A DNA stretch of 21,068 nt, taken from a virus. Under the pieces are notes generated by a model. It searched no databases. It was given only the letters and a program-made list of their open reading frames with translations, and was not told where the DNA came from. This document shows positions 7,951 to 14,269 of the stretch, in pieces. Both the position numbers and the translations under genes were made by a program. Numbering within the stretch: the first letter of the stretch is position 1; every line of letters begins with the position of its first letter. The stretch is from the IMG/VR virus record IMGVR_UViG_3300006754_000241, positions 1 to 21,068 of that record. One strand, given 5' to 3'.

Positions 7951-8649
7951 TTAGTAAATATTAAATCCTCCACAATGCTTTAAGAATGTAGAGAATTTTT
8001 TAATGTGAGTATAACTTACAGAATAGCTTGAATAAATTGCTTTGCCAGAGTCTTTTAGTCTAAATTCTGATGGAAGCAAACTGTGTGTTATTGCTTTACC
8101 ATTTAAATATTTCTTATACTCTTTTGCTGTAGATTCTGTCCAATCCTGGGCAGCAACAAATTTCCCATCGGTATAACATATACCATAAGGTTTAGAATAG
8201 TCATCATTTAATACCATCATATTAATATATAGTCTTAAATCTTCAACTTTCTGTTCAGGACTAACTAGCAATGCTGTTTCTAACATATCTAGAAATATAT
8301 CTATTTCTTTAGCTAACCTATCACATTTCTTTTGTTCTTCTATACCATATCCGCTATTCTCTCCCCACCCATCAGTAGGTATTTTAAGATCTTTCTCTCT
8401 TATAATAGTTTCACATAGCATATGAATAGGCCTCCATGACCAAAGATTTGCTCTAAAATATTTACCTGGATTATAGTTATCCACTATTGTTTCCAATTCT
8501 AGAACTGCTTTCTTTTGATCTTCATGTAATTCATTAAAAGACTCTCCTATCTTTTCTTTCATTATTACATACGCTTCTAAAGCAGCGTTTCCTTGGGCTT
8601 CCTTTCCCTTAAGAGGAATAGGATTTGCCCCATATATATCCATGCCCAT
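7951..8649 (-). CDS. MGMDIYG-family phage protein of unknown function
   Basis: The protein begins MGMDIYGANP and contains PGKYFRANLWSWRPIHMLCE near residues 65-85. The N-terminal MGMD(V/I)YGxxP, the (G)xYFRxNxWxWRP segment and the later DGWGENSGYG are hallmarks of a recurrent uncharacterised family in phages and some bacteria. The conserved aromatic/Asn core suggests an enzyme or ligand-binding fold, but no activity is known to me. The start at 8649 follows from the family's N-terminus; an in-frame upstream extension to 8718 overlaps the preceding gene and lacks family character. It begins eight bases after the upstream gene ends at 8657. Confidence 0.8.
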   Translation of the reverse strand: MGMDIYGANPIPLKGKEAQGNAALEAYVIMKEKIGESFNELHEDQKKAVLELETIVDNYNPGKYFRANLWSWRPIHMLCETIIREKDLKIPTDGWGENSGYGIEEQKKCDRLAKEIDIFLDMLETALLVSPEQKVEDLRLYINMMVLNDDYSKPYGICYTDGKFVAAQDWTESTAKEYKKYLNGKAITHSLLPSEFRLKDSGKAIYSSYSVSYTHIKKFSTFLKHCGGFNIY

Positions 8650-8656
8650 ATAACAG

Positions 8657-9115
8657 TTATTTAATAGTATTATGTAATTTCTTGATCTGTTTCTCCAAAA
8701 CAGTTTGCATTGCTTCAAGCATAGCTAAAAAGGTAACATTTGTAAGGTCATTAATATCTGTATCAAGAAAAAATCCTTGATTCTTCTTTGTGCCTGTTGC
8801 TCCTCCTTCTAATACTTTCTCAATGTCTCCAATAGCTTTCATAAAAGAATCAGCACTATCTGCAGATTTTATACGATCTAAGATTTGTTTAGGAGATTCT
8901 TTTCCTTCTATTACTTCTATCTTTTTTGTTATCTGAACATTTAAATTCATTTTCACTTCCGCATCTTCATTTTCTAAAGCCTTTATGGCAATATCATCAA
9001 GAACTTTCTTATAGTTCTCGTATTTTTGAATACGTTGTAGTGTATTCTCAATTCTTTTCATGTCTTTCTTAACATTTCCAAAATTGTTTACATCTAATTT
9101 TAGTTTATTTGTCAT
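8657..9115 (-). CDS. Lys/Glu-rich helical protein, function unknown
   Basis: A 152-residue, mostly helical and highly charged protein. Residues 15-60 (VKKDMKRIENTLQRIQKYEN onwards) and the C-terminus (MLEAMQTVLEKQIKKLHNTI) look like coiled-coil or helical-bundle segments, with an acidic loop and a Gly-rich stretch (EGGATGTKK) between them. No catalytic motif, signal peptide or membrane segment is visible. It is followed directly by the MGMDIYG-family gene, so the two are probably translated from one message. It could be a scaffold or DNA-metabolism accessory factor, but nothing specific points to either. Confidence 0.7.
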   Translation of the reverse strand: MTNKLKLDVNNFGNVKKDMKRIENTLQRIQKYENYKKVLDDIAIKALENEDAEVKMNLNVQITKKIEVIEGKESPKQILDRIKSADSADSFMKAIGDIEKVLEGGATGTKKNQGFFLDTDINDLTNVTFLAMLEAMQTVLEKQIKKLHNTIK

Positions 9116-9178
9116 TTTATAAATGATTTAAGTATAATAAAAAACATTTACCTAGATAGATCAATTTAAGTAATTCTA

Positions 9179-9202
9179 ATGACTTTTGCAATTAAAAGTC
9201 AT
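9179..9202 (-). terminator. Perfect inverted repeat overlapping a stop codon
   Basis: ATGACTTTT and AAAAGTCAT pair perfectly around six bases, and the stop of the 117-residue gene lies inside the repeat. There is no clear T-run after it on the - strand, so it may be an RNA 3' stabiliser or processing site rather than a terminator. Confidence 0.35.
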
Positions 9203-9545
9203 CAGAATCATCTTTCATTTTATCTAGTGTATCCTTGACAAAGCTCTTTACATCTTCCGATAAAATAGCTCGTTGAAGGTCTTTCTGCATATAAAAGAAT
9301 GCACCTATTAAATGTCCTGCGAGGAACATATGTGCACTATCATTTTGGTCTATAACTAATACATCATTCAATATGAATTGAATCTGATAAGAGTTAGGGG
9401 TCTTGGAAAAAGAATTCCTAAATCTGTCATTAGTAAAGTATAATTTACTAAAGTCACTCATTTTAGTTATAAAATCATGAGTGACATCAGCATCATAACC
9501 CATTGCAGTCCAGATATCAGCTTTGGAATGGTCAAATTTTAACAT
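9192..9545 (-). CDS. Small protein of unknown function with acidic C-terminus
   Basis: A 117-residue protein that I do not recognise. It has an amphipathic helix (MSDFSKLYFTNDRFRNSFSK), a strand-rich centre (SYQIQFILNDVLVIDQ), a hydrophobic helix (AHMFLAGHLIGAFFYMQKDL) that is short for a membrane span, and an acidic tail ending KMKDDSDDF. The tail, two or three acidic residues then a final Phe, resembles protein-interaction tails of ssDNA-binding proteins, but the body does not look like an OB fold. It lies downstream of a terminator at 9575-9620, so it may have its own promoter; none is obvious. Confidence 0.7.
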   Translation of the reverse strand: MLKFDHSKADIWTAMGYDADVTHDFITKMSDFSKLYFTNDRFRNSFSKTPNSYQIQFILNDVLVIDQNDSAHMFLAGHLIGAFFYMQKDLQRAILSEDVKSFVKDTLDKMKDDSDDF

Positions 9546-9574
9546 ATCTGTTTTTATTTATGTCAGTTAGTAAG

Positions 9575-9620
9575 TAAAAAAAAGAAATCCACTCAACTCT
9601 ATTAAGTCAAGTGGATTTCA
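9575..9620 (-). terminator. Strong intrinsic terminator after the 174-residue gene
   Basis: On the - strand GAAATCCACT and AGTGGATTTC pair around a loop that extends the stem further, and the hairpin is followed directly by eight T. It lies between the stop at 9649 and the next start at 9545, so it ends the leftward message coming from the 174-residue gene. Confidence 0.9.
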
Positions 9621-9648
9621 AAAATCTATGAGACAGATTTATTTTAGC

Positions 9649-10173
9649 TTAAGCTCCCGCAGGTGCTGTCGCTTCAGTAGTATTGGCAGTTTCTTCCTGT
9701 TCGCTAGACTCATCTTCGTCTATAGCATCTAGGATAGCATCATAATCTTCATCAGATGTTCCACCTATTTCATGTCCTTGTTGTCGGAAAATTGTCTCGA
9801 TATTTTCTCCTTTAAGAACAACACATGAATAGAAATTTACTGTATTATCTCCTACAGTGTATTCTTCTACTTCATTAGATACAATATCGCCTGGTATTAA
9901 TTTACCAATGAATTGTTTTATTTGTGCAGGATTTCCTGATCTCCAAACGGCATTACCTCCAGAGTCCGTTTGTTGACTAATTACTCGGTATCTTTCAACT
10001 CCAAAAGGATTAGTCGGATCCTGAAAAGTTGCGATGTAATACTTCCTTCCATCTTTAGTTAAATTTAATTTACCCTCAATACCATCTGTATCTTCTACAG
10101 TAGTTGCTTCAGGATTTGCTGACAATCTCATGGATGTCAATTTTAGTTTTGCGTCTTCACTTATTGTACTCAT
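9649..10173 (-). CDS. Acidic-tailed protein, possibly ssDNA-binding
   Basis: A 174-residue protein. The central 100 residues are rich in beta strands (GRKYYIATFQD, ERYRVISQ, GDIVSNEVEEYTVG, VNFYSCVVLKGEN) and compatible with an OB fold. The last 35 residues are very acidic (SDEDYDAILDAIDEDESSEQ) and end in an Ala/Thr/Pro tail. Phage ssDNA-binding proteins often combine an OB fold with an acidic tail, but the usual terminal aromatic residue is absent. It is flanked upstream by the giant RNA and downstream by a strong terminator, so it is likely expressed at high level as a single unit. Function is inferred. Confidence 0.75.
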   Translation of the reverse strand: MSTISEDAKLKLTSMRLSANPEATTVEDTDGIEGKLNLTKDGRKYYIATFQDPTNPFGVERYRVISQQTDSGGNAVWRSGNPAQIKQFIGKLIPGDIVSNEVEEYTVGDNTVNFYSCVVLKGENIETIFRQQGHEIGGTSDEDYDAILDAIDEDESSEQEETANTTEATAPAGA

Positions 10174-10201
10174 AATTTATATGTTTTTCATTATTAAAAT
10201 T

Positions 10202-10237
10202 GTTAAAAGTTGTTAAAATTGTTTATGCGTGTTAAAA
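10202..10237 (-). repeat. Three GTTAAAA repeats upstream of the acidic-tailed gene
   Basis: GTTAAAA occurs at 10202-10208, 10212-10218 and 10231-10237, between the 3' hairpin of the giant RNA and the start at 10173. Spacings of about one and two helical turns suggest a protein-binding site or promoter element, but A+T richness makes chance recurrence possible. Confidence 0.35.
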
Positions 10238-10244
10238 TAATTTT

Positions 10245-11168
10245 GGAGATGACATCCTTAACTATCATCTCCTGGGATTCCAACCATACTACTTAATTGT
10301 TATTAACCTTTTCCCCACGTCATAGGAGGGGTTCGACATTTGTGTGCTTTAAACAGGTATGGTATCGGTATTGGCCCTGGCTTTGGGCGAGGATACTATC
10401 CACCGAAGTGGTGAAAGCCTGAGATTACGGCTTTCGTGTAGAGAATCTTTCATGGGCTAGTTCCGTATGGTTACCCTTTTATCCACCTTATTTGCATAAG
10501 GTATTTCTCTAATGACGGTCAATTGCGTTGACCACTCGTATCGTCATCATCTACTCAAATCTTACTCATAGCATGTTAAGGATGGCCGTCCCTAACATGT
10601 ATTTTCTTATTTAAATCTGCAGATCTTTGAGGGATCTGGAGACTCTCTATTCACCGAAGTGTAGAGAATTAGTCACCTTTCGATGATTGACGCTGCAAGT
10701 GTTTCTCTTTCTAGTTAATGCCTTACGGCGTTTTCCAGATTTCTCATATTTAACTGTAGTCCTTACAGAATAGCTTCATACTCTTTTGGAGCACAAAATA
10801 CTAAACTACAGTTTGCGATGCCTTCTACATCACCGTTATATACGCATACTCGCAAGAGCACCATTTATAACTGATATATACTATTATCTATCTGAAGAAG
10901 ATAGTTCATAACTATACCTACGAATTTTCCTATTGCCATTTCTGACTCAACTCTGCATGAGAATGCAAAATAGAAACTCAGGGATTTCCCCATTGTTCCT
11001 GTTGTCCGTGTGCTTAGATTGACCATCTTGCGATGGCAACATATTAGGGATCTAATCCCCCTAATACATCTTTATACTCTCTCACGAGAGTTATCGGGCC
11101 AAGCCCCATATATTTTAACTAATTGTAAGGAGTTTCAGCAATGCTGATCAACCTACGTTTTTACTAAA
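10245..11168 (-). ncRNA. Giant, highly structured noncoding RNA candidate (GOLLD/ROOL-like class)
   Basis: About 920 nt with no credible protein but many hairpins, several capped by stable loops only when read on the - strand. These include two cUUCGg loops (10400-10411, 10643-10668), GCAA on a six-pair stem (10486-10501), GUAA (10720-10729), GCAA (11023-11036) and GUGA on a six-pair stem (11076-11091). The stems at 10572-10599 and 10643-10668 also need G-U pairs that exist only on this strand. A nine-pair helix joins 10752-10760 with 10805-10813, and a perfect eight-pair hairpin at 10245-10272 marks the likely 3' end. Size, phage context and a tRNA-like neighbour recall GOLLD and ROOL RNAs; homology is unproven. 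Two hairpins would have GNRA loops on the other strand. Confidence 0.7.
10315..10347. repeat. Copy 1 of a ~34-base shared motif
   Basis: This stretch contains TCATAGGAGGGGTT and AT(T/C)TGTGTGC, shared with 12752-12785. It lies inside the giant RNA near its 3' end. Confidence 0.6.
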
Positions 11169-11174
11169 ACGTTA

Positions 11175-11182
11175 CAAAAATA
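11175..11182 (-). promoter_or_regulatory. Bacteroidetes-type -7 box before the giant RNA
   Basis: The - strand reads TATTTTTG, an exact match to the Bacteroidetes consensus TAnnTTTG. It would start transcription near 11168, just where the structured RNA begins. No convincing TTTG -33 element is visible at the expected distance, and the region is A+T-rich, so chance is possible. Confidence 0.4.
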
Positions 11183-11228
11183 TGAAATTGAATTGAATAT
11201 TGTTTAAATATTAAGCCAATTACAGTAG

Positions 11229-11308
11229 TGGAGATGGGCGGATTCGAACCACCGTCCTGTCTGTGCTCATAATAAGCCCTGCAGACAGTCAATGCCTGTA
11301 TCATCCCC
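11229..11308 (-). ncRNA. tmRNA-derived tRNA-like mini-RNA lacking the mRNA domain
   Basis: The 5' end GGGGATG pairs fully with CATCTCC at the 3' end and places a G-U pair at position 3-70, the alanine identity element of tmRNA and tRNA-Ala. The 13-base D-region (ATACAGGCATTGA) has the same length as, and matches at 8 of 13 positions, that of E. coli tmRNA as I recall it (AUUCUGGAUUCGA). A seven-pair stem CTGTCTG/CAGACAG takes the place of tmRNA helix P2, followed by the conserved GAC and a proper T-arm, GGTGG-TTCGAAT-CCGCC. Between the P2 strands are only 18 bases instead of ~280, so no tag frame or pseudoknots fit. The discriminator is A, followed by CTA rather than CCA. It starts six bases after a CDS ends. 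Confidence 0.75.
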
Positions 11309-11314
11309 AGCATT

Positions 11315-11569
11315 TTAATAATCTCTTTCCCCATATAGTCTATCATCATTAATACAAGTTCCCCAATATATATTACATATTACTACTACAAATACCCACA
11401 AAACCCATAAAGGGATTTGTTGGAGTAATACATCATGAGTTTCCCAATTAAATAAAATAGCACTTGCTACTGCAAATATCTTTCCTAGCAATAGTACAGT
11501 GAAAGGAGTAGAAACTACCAATAAAACAAATTTGAAACCATAAGCGGTTTCGGACATTCTTCTAGCCAT
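11315..11569 (-). CDS. Two-pass membrane protein (84 residues)
   Basis: The protein has two hydrophobic helices (FKFVLLVVSTPFTVLLLGKI and IPLWVLWVFVVVICNIYWG) with a short loop between them (ILFNWETHDVLLQQ) and a charged C-terminus (NDDRLYGERDY). It is the last of three small genes running leftwards, ten bases after the 31-residue peptide gene, and ends six bases before the tmRNA-like RNA. Size and topology are compatible with a holin-like or host-takeover membrane protein, but no family is recognised. Confidence 0.65.
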   Translation of the reverse strand: MARRMSETAYGFKFVLLVVSTPFTVLLLGKIFAVASAILFNWETHDVLLQQIPLWVLWVFVVVICNIYWGTCINDDRLYGERDY

Positions 11570-11579
11570 TTGATCAGTT

Positions 11580-11675
11580 TTAATAGATTAAATAATAAAT
11601 CGGAAAATATGCTAATATCAGTATATCAATTAACAGTATAATCCCTAAAAGTATTCTCTTCCTTATTGTATTCAT
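11580..11675 (-). CDS. 31-residue single-pass membrane peptide
   Basis: The frame reads MNTIRKRILLGIILLIDILI and then LAYFPIYYLIY before a stop. Basic residues at the N-terminus (R5, K6, R7) followed by more than 20 hydrophobic residues predict an N-in membrane anchor. It lies ten bases upstream of the 84-residue membrane protein and 15 bases after the 118-residue gene, in the same orientation, so it fits a three-gene operon of membrane proteins. Its function is unknown. Confidence 0.5.
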   Translation of the reverse strand: MNTIRKRILLGIILLIDILILAYFPIYYLIY

Positions 11676-11690
11676 ACATTATAGCTTAAA

Positions 11691-12047
11691 TCAAAAAGTT
11701 CCGACATAGACACACTTTGGTATCGTTGTTATTAGTGCGAAATCAATCCCCAGTATGGCTTTGCTATCCATACGCCTATGATAACGGAACTCTTTGTCTA
11801 TCTCAGATATTATTTTCATATCGTATACAATCAAGTATCTAGATAGGAATATAATTCTATCTGTTGTGATAGATATAATGATACTTATAAACAGCGTTTG
11901 TATCATTGACAGGCCTATTGCTGTTATCCTGCTTGTTGTTACATTTGTTTCAGAGTATACACCCTTACTAAACCCAATACACGGAAGTCGAATGGGACTA
12001 AGACGGTTGTAACTTATTGGAATTATAAAATAAAGCAGTTTAGCCAC
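11691..12047 (-). CDS. Possible 118-residue hydrophobic protein with a GTG start
   Basis: The frame begins GTG GCT AAA CTG and has hydrophobic segments at residues 4-11 and 44-68 (ITAIGLSMIQTLFISIIISI). A charged part (MKIISEIDKEFRYHRRMDSK) and another apolar stretch (AILGIDFALITTI) follow. The A+T-rich codons and membrane-like profile fit the two small genes downstream. The start codon lies inside a hairpin (AAAGCA...TGCTTT), which may limit translation. An internal ATG at residue 48 is an alternative. Part of the reading frame could be fortuitous next to the structured DNA upstream, so confidence is moderate. Confidence 0.45.
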   Translation of the reverse strand: MAKLLYFIIPISYNRLSPIRLPCIGFSKGVYSETNVTTSRITAIGLSMIQTLFISIIISITTDRIIFLSRYLIVYDMKIISEIDKEFRYHRRMDSKAILGIDFALITTIPKCVYVGTF

Positions 12048-12203
12048 TTGCTTTAGGTGATGATGTTTATAATGTCAATCCCTGACATAGTGTGATGATT
12101 TACAAAGCCACTAAACTTTGAGTAAAAATATTTTATACATTCTAATTCTGTTACTAGCAGAGAATGTGCGTCTTCATGTTAATCACGCAAGCCTTAGTTT
12201 TAA

Positions 12204-12553
12204 CAGATAGAGTGAAGATAAATCTTTTTCTTTCTTTTTGCAATGACCCTGGTACTCACTGATCAAGTGGATCTCTCACAGGTTTTCATATAAATAGACA
12301 ACCAGTCTAATCAGTCCTTGTCAAGGTGAACATCTGATTTGCGGGAATCGAACCCTACCATATCTATACTAGTCAAAGAAATACTAAATGATTATATCTT
12401 CTCTATCTGTAGGACCTTTTTAACGTGCGCCCTAACACTTGAATATGTTTCTCTCCCATATTCTAGGATTACATCATAAGAGTACTATAAGCTTAGTCTA
12501 GACCCTGACTTCCTTATAACTGTAGGTTCATCACCCCTATATACTCTTATGAT
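12204..12553 (-). ncRNA. Second structured RNA candidate (~350 nt) with a T-loop-like element
   Basis: A perfect 12-pair stem joins 12473-12484 with 12542-12553. A seven-pair hairpin (GAATATG/CATATTC) lies at 12441-12463. A long-range helix joins 12204-12224 with 12390-12409: 9, 6 and 4 pairs separated by small bulges. Inside it, the - strand carries a T-arm-like GGG-TTCGATT-CCC at about 12341-12356. It is followed by AATCAG, a 19-base segment containing a CCTTG-A-CAAGG hairpin, and CTGATT. No protein is credible. The - strand is assumed from the T-loop motif and its neighbours. I cannot match it to RNase P, a group I intron or a normal tRNA. The exact ends are unknown. Confidence 0.55.
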
Positions 12554-12619
12554 TTCTTGAGTTGTTAACTCCTTTTACGGTCCTTACATCACCAAAACAA
12601 TAAGGTGAACGCCTCTGAA

Positions 12620-12832
12620 TTACCATAATTGGCTATATATGTTCCCATTAAATGGTAGACATACATTGGTGTTTAACGCCTTAAAAATGCGCTGGATTAG
12701 CTCCCTCTCATCCTTGGAAACACCACCAAGAACGTGCAGAACTCTATCCTGCCATCTCATAGGAGGGGTTAGACGATCTGTGTGCCCAGAGTGAGTGTTG
12801 TTTCTGTGAGCGTTAGCGGTTGTGGGAGCCAT
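12620..12832 (-). CDS. Doubtful 70-residue reading frame
   Basis: The frame starts MAPTTANAHRNN and ends YSQLW. Its C-terminal half (GGVSKDERELIQRIFKALN) looks like a plausible helix, which is the main reason to list it. Against it stand the lack of a ribosome-binding site, the position beside structured RNA, and the fact that the segment encoding HTDRLTPPMRW is a nucleotide motif repeated inside the giant RNA. It may be a decayed gene. An extension to 12952 adds Arg/Ser-rich sequence from the repeat region and is not credible. Confidence 0.25.
   Translation of the reverse strand: MAPTTANAHRNNTHSGHTDRLTPPMRWQDRVLHVLGGVSKDERELIQRIFKALNTNVCLPFNGNIYSQLW
12752..12785. repeat. Copy 2 of a ~34-base shared motif
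   Basis: It shares TCATAGGAGGGGTT and AT(T/C)TGTGTGC with 10315-10347 in the same orientation, about 2.4 kb away. Here it lies outside the giant RNA, in the G+C-richer region and inside a doubtful reading frame. Confidence 0.6.
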
Positions 12833-12904
12833 AACATTTACGATAACGGAGACACGGCTACATCTTGAAGAACATTTGTCGATACCGTTTCCCCCTTTCA
12901 CGTA

Positions 12905-13035
12905 ATACAGTGAGCGAAGCGAACTATAAGCTCGTCTCACGTAGTGAGACACCTTTATGTGATACGGCTATGTAATACGGCGACGAAGGAGCGAATCACT
13001 CATAAGACCGTCGAGCGTAAGCGAGACACCTTTTT
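12905..13035. repeat. GAGCGA-type low-complexity cluster, copy 1
   Basis: The + strand has degenerate repeats such as GTGAGCGAAGCGAAC, GAAGGAGCGAATCAC and GAGCGTAAGCGAGAC, plus the palindrome GTCTCAC-GTA-GTGAGAC. The same vocabulary recurs at 14795-15130. Such G/A/C-rich short-period repeats are unlike the A+T-rich surroundings. No protein product is credible in either direction. Confidence 0.5.
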
Positions 13036-13830
13036 AAGTTACCTACAGCAAGAGGTTGGAATGCTCTCTTTGTAGGATTACAGATGATAGGATCAAAACA
13101 AGCACTACAGTCCAACAGCCTCAAGCTCTGTATCTGTGCTAAAAATCAATCACTATCTATAAGCCCGTCCTCTGTTAAGGCTCATGCTTTTCGTTAAACA
13201 GAATCGTTACCCATAGCCGTTATCTCTAGTCAGTACCACAAATGGGTAATGAGTAAAGTCCAAGTTTTGTACACTAACACGGTTGTGTTTTTGTCCTTGG
13301 TTTACAGTCTATCCGTGTATATCTGCAAGTGGTACGTACTCTCGAATGGAGAATGCCCGTTAGCTACACGACTATGGATGCGAATTCTGGATAGGAGGTA
13401 TTGTATTGCCCCTCCTGTACAGGCTTTGTAAGAAGGATAACGGTCTGTTTCAGCAAACAGCTAATGATATGTCTATCAAACCGAAATCCTATGATGTCGT
13501 GTGCCCTCGGACCTAGTCTCCCTATGGAGTACGTCAACGGCTTTTTGGCGAGGGACTAGAGACTTACGCACTTTTGTCGGCTCTAATAACACACATCAGT
13601 ATATGTTCTTCACTCTCCCCGAAGGGGACAGACCAAAAAAGAAAGGTTCGTGTTTATTCGTTTCGCACCTGTTATCAGCAGGGAAAGGAAAAACGGTCTG
13701 ATGACGCAAGTGGGAAGAACACTCACGCCAATAAATAGTAGGAGTTTGAAATCTGCGTGCTTTAGCACGAGAAGCAGGCGTAAACGAAGTGTCGCCTTGC
13801 ACATAGGAGCCTATGTTACCACGGATTCTT
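13036..13830. other. Gene-free, structure-rich DNA in the G+C-richer block
   Basis: Several short open frames exist on both strands but none has protein-like composition or a start signal. Instead there are hairpins: a two-part stem at 13260-13300 (CCAAG...AACAC-GGTT-GTGTT...CTTGG), CTGTTT-CAGC-AAACAG at 13445-13460, and a CCCC/GGGG hairpin near 13616-13627 with a UUCG loop on the - strand. Two interleaved six-base pairings are also present: CCCTCG 13504-13509 with CGAGGG 13549-13554, and CTAGTC 13513-13518 with GACTAG 13554-13559. They would make a pseudoknot or two alternative folds. It may be a further structured RNA or decayed DNA. Confidence 0.4.
13734..13757. repeat. Copy 1 of a 24-base repeat (AATAGTAGGAGTT...)
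   Basis: AATAGTAGGAGTT is followed by NGAANTCTGNG in both copies (other at 14764-14787). In both cases a short CG-rich segment follows (here CGTGC-TTTA-GCACG). Confidence 0.55.
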
Positions 13831-13831
13831 C

Positions 13832-14137
13832 CTATCTCGTGGTTTCGGTAAAACAAGCCGTTAGTGCATCAGATAAAGGATCTAGATGCAGCCAATGTTT
13901 GTCTTCACGAAGAACGTAGATTGCTTGAATATGTTTGATGGTCGCCTTAACAAAGTCAAGCGTTCCGTCTTCATCTTCAAGAATCTTATACCCCCAATAG
14001 GTATCGTCTTCGATATTACCTGTCCCTGAATCACGCATTATACGTAACGTATCGGGATTAAAATACGTTAAATTACCACCACCAAATACCAAGGTAGTAT
14101 CATAAAACCACTTGTCTTCTTGCATAAGCATAGGCAC
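13832..14137 (-). CDS. Acidic protein of unknown function (~101 residues)
   Basis: The protein has normal globular composition: KWFYDTTLVFGGGNLTYFNP, then RIMRDSGTGNIEDDTYWGYK, IKHIQAIYVLRED. It is acidic and aromatic, predicted mostly beta, and I do not recognise it. Codons are richer in G and C than in the rest of the left block, like those of the next gene upstream. The start at 14137 or an in-frame ATG three codons later are both possible; a stable hairpin ends about 12 bases before it. It lies downstream of the 129-residue acidic-tailed gene. Confidence 0.65.
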   Translation of the reverse strand: MPMLMQEDKWFYDTTLVFGGGNLTYFNPDTLRIMRDSGTGNIEDDTYWGYKILEDEDGTLDFVKATIKHIQAIYVLREDKHWLHLDPLSDALTACFTETTR

Positions 14138-14149
14138 GGTTTTTATATC

Positions 14150-14172
14150 CCCGTGACCTGAATGGCCACGGG
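14150..14172 (-). promoter_or_regulatory. Stable hairpin just upstream of the 101-residue gene
   Basis: On the - strand CCCGTGGCC pairs with GGTCACGGG over nine pairs, one of them a G-U that exists only on this strand. It is followed by an A-rich stretch rather than a T-run, so it looks like a leader hairpin affecting mRNA stability or translation rather than a terminator. Confidence 0.5.
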
Positions 14173-14223
14173 AAAAGGTTAGGGAATGGGGCTTGAGAGC
14201 CTTACGCTAATACGTTCTTTACC

Positions 14224-14246
14224 TAGACGCAGTATCATTACGTCTA
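14224..14246 (-). terminator. Hairpin after the 129-residue gene
   Basis: TAGACG and CGTCTA pair around an 11-base loop, 23 bases after the stop at 14270. There is no T-run, so termination would be weak; it may protect the 3' end of the message. Confidence 0.35.
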
Positions 14247-14269
14247 CCTATAGTAGGAATTCAAGGACC

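Noticed and set aside
11164-11349. Leftward 61-codon frame
   Set aside because: It covers the tmRNA-like RNA and the end of the 84-residue gene; the RNA structure explains the sequence better.
12480-12520. Possible group I intron core (GACTA and AAGATATAATC-like segments)
   Set aside because: The R- and S-like segments cannot form P7 with each other and no exon junction or intron-split gene is visible.
13249-13431. Rightward 60-codon frame with a hydrophobic start
   Set aside because: Wrong orientation for the block, no start signal, and it overlaps hairpins at 13260-13300.
13596-13919. Several overlapping frames on both strands
   Set aside because: Arg/Ser-rich or arbitrary composition, no start signals, and they contain the 13734 repeat; they compete with each other.
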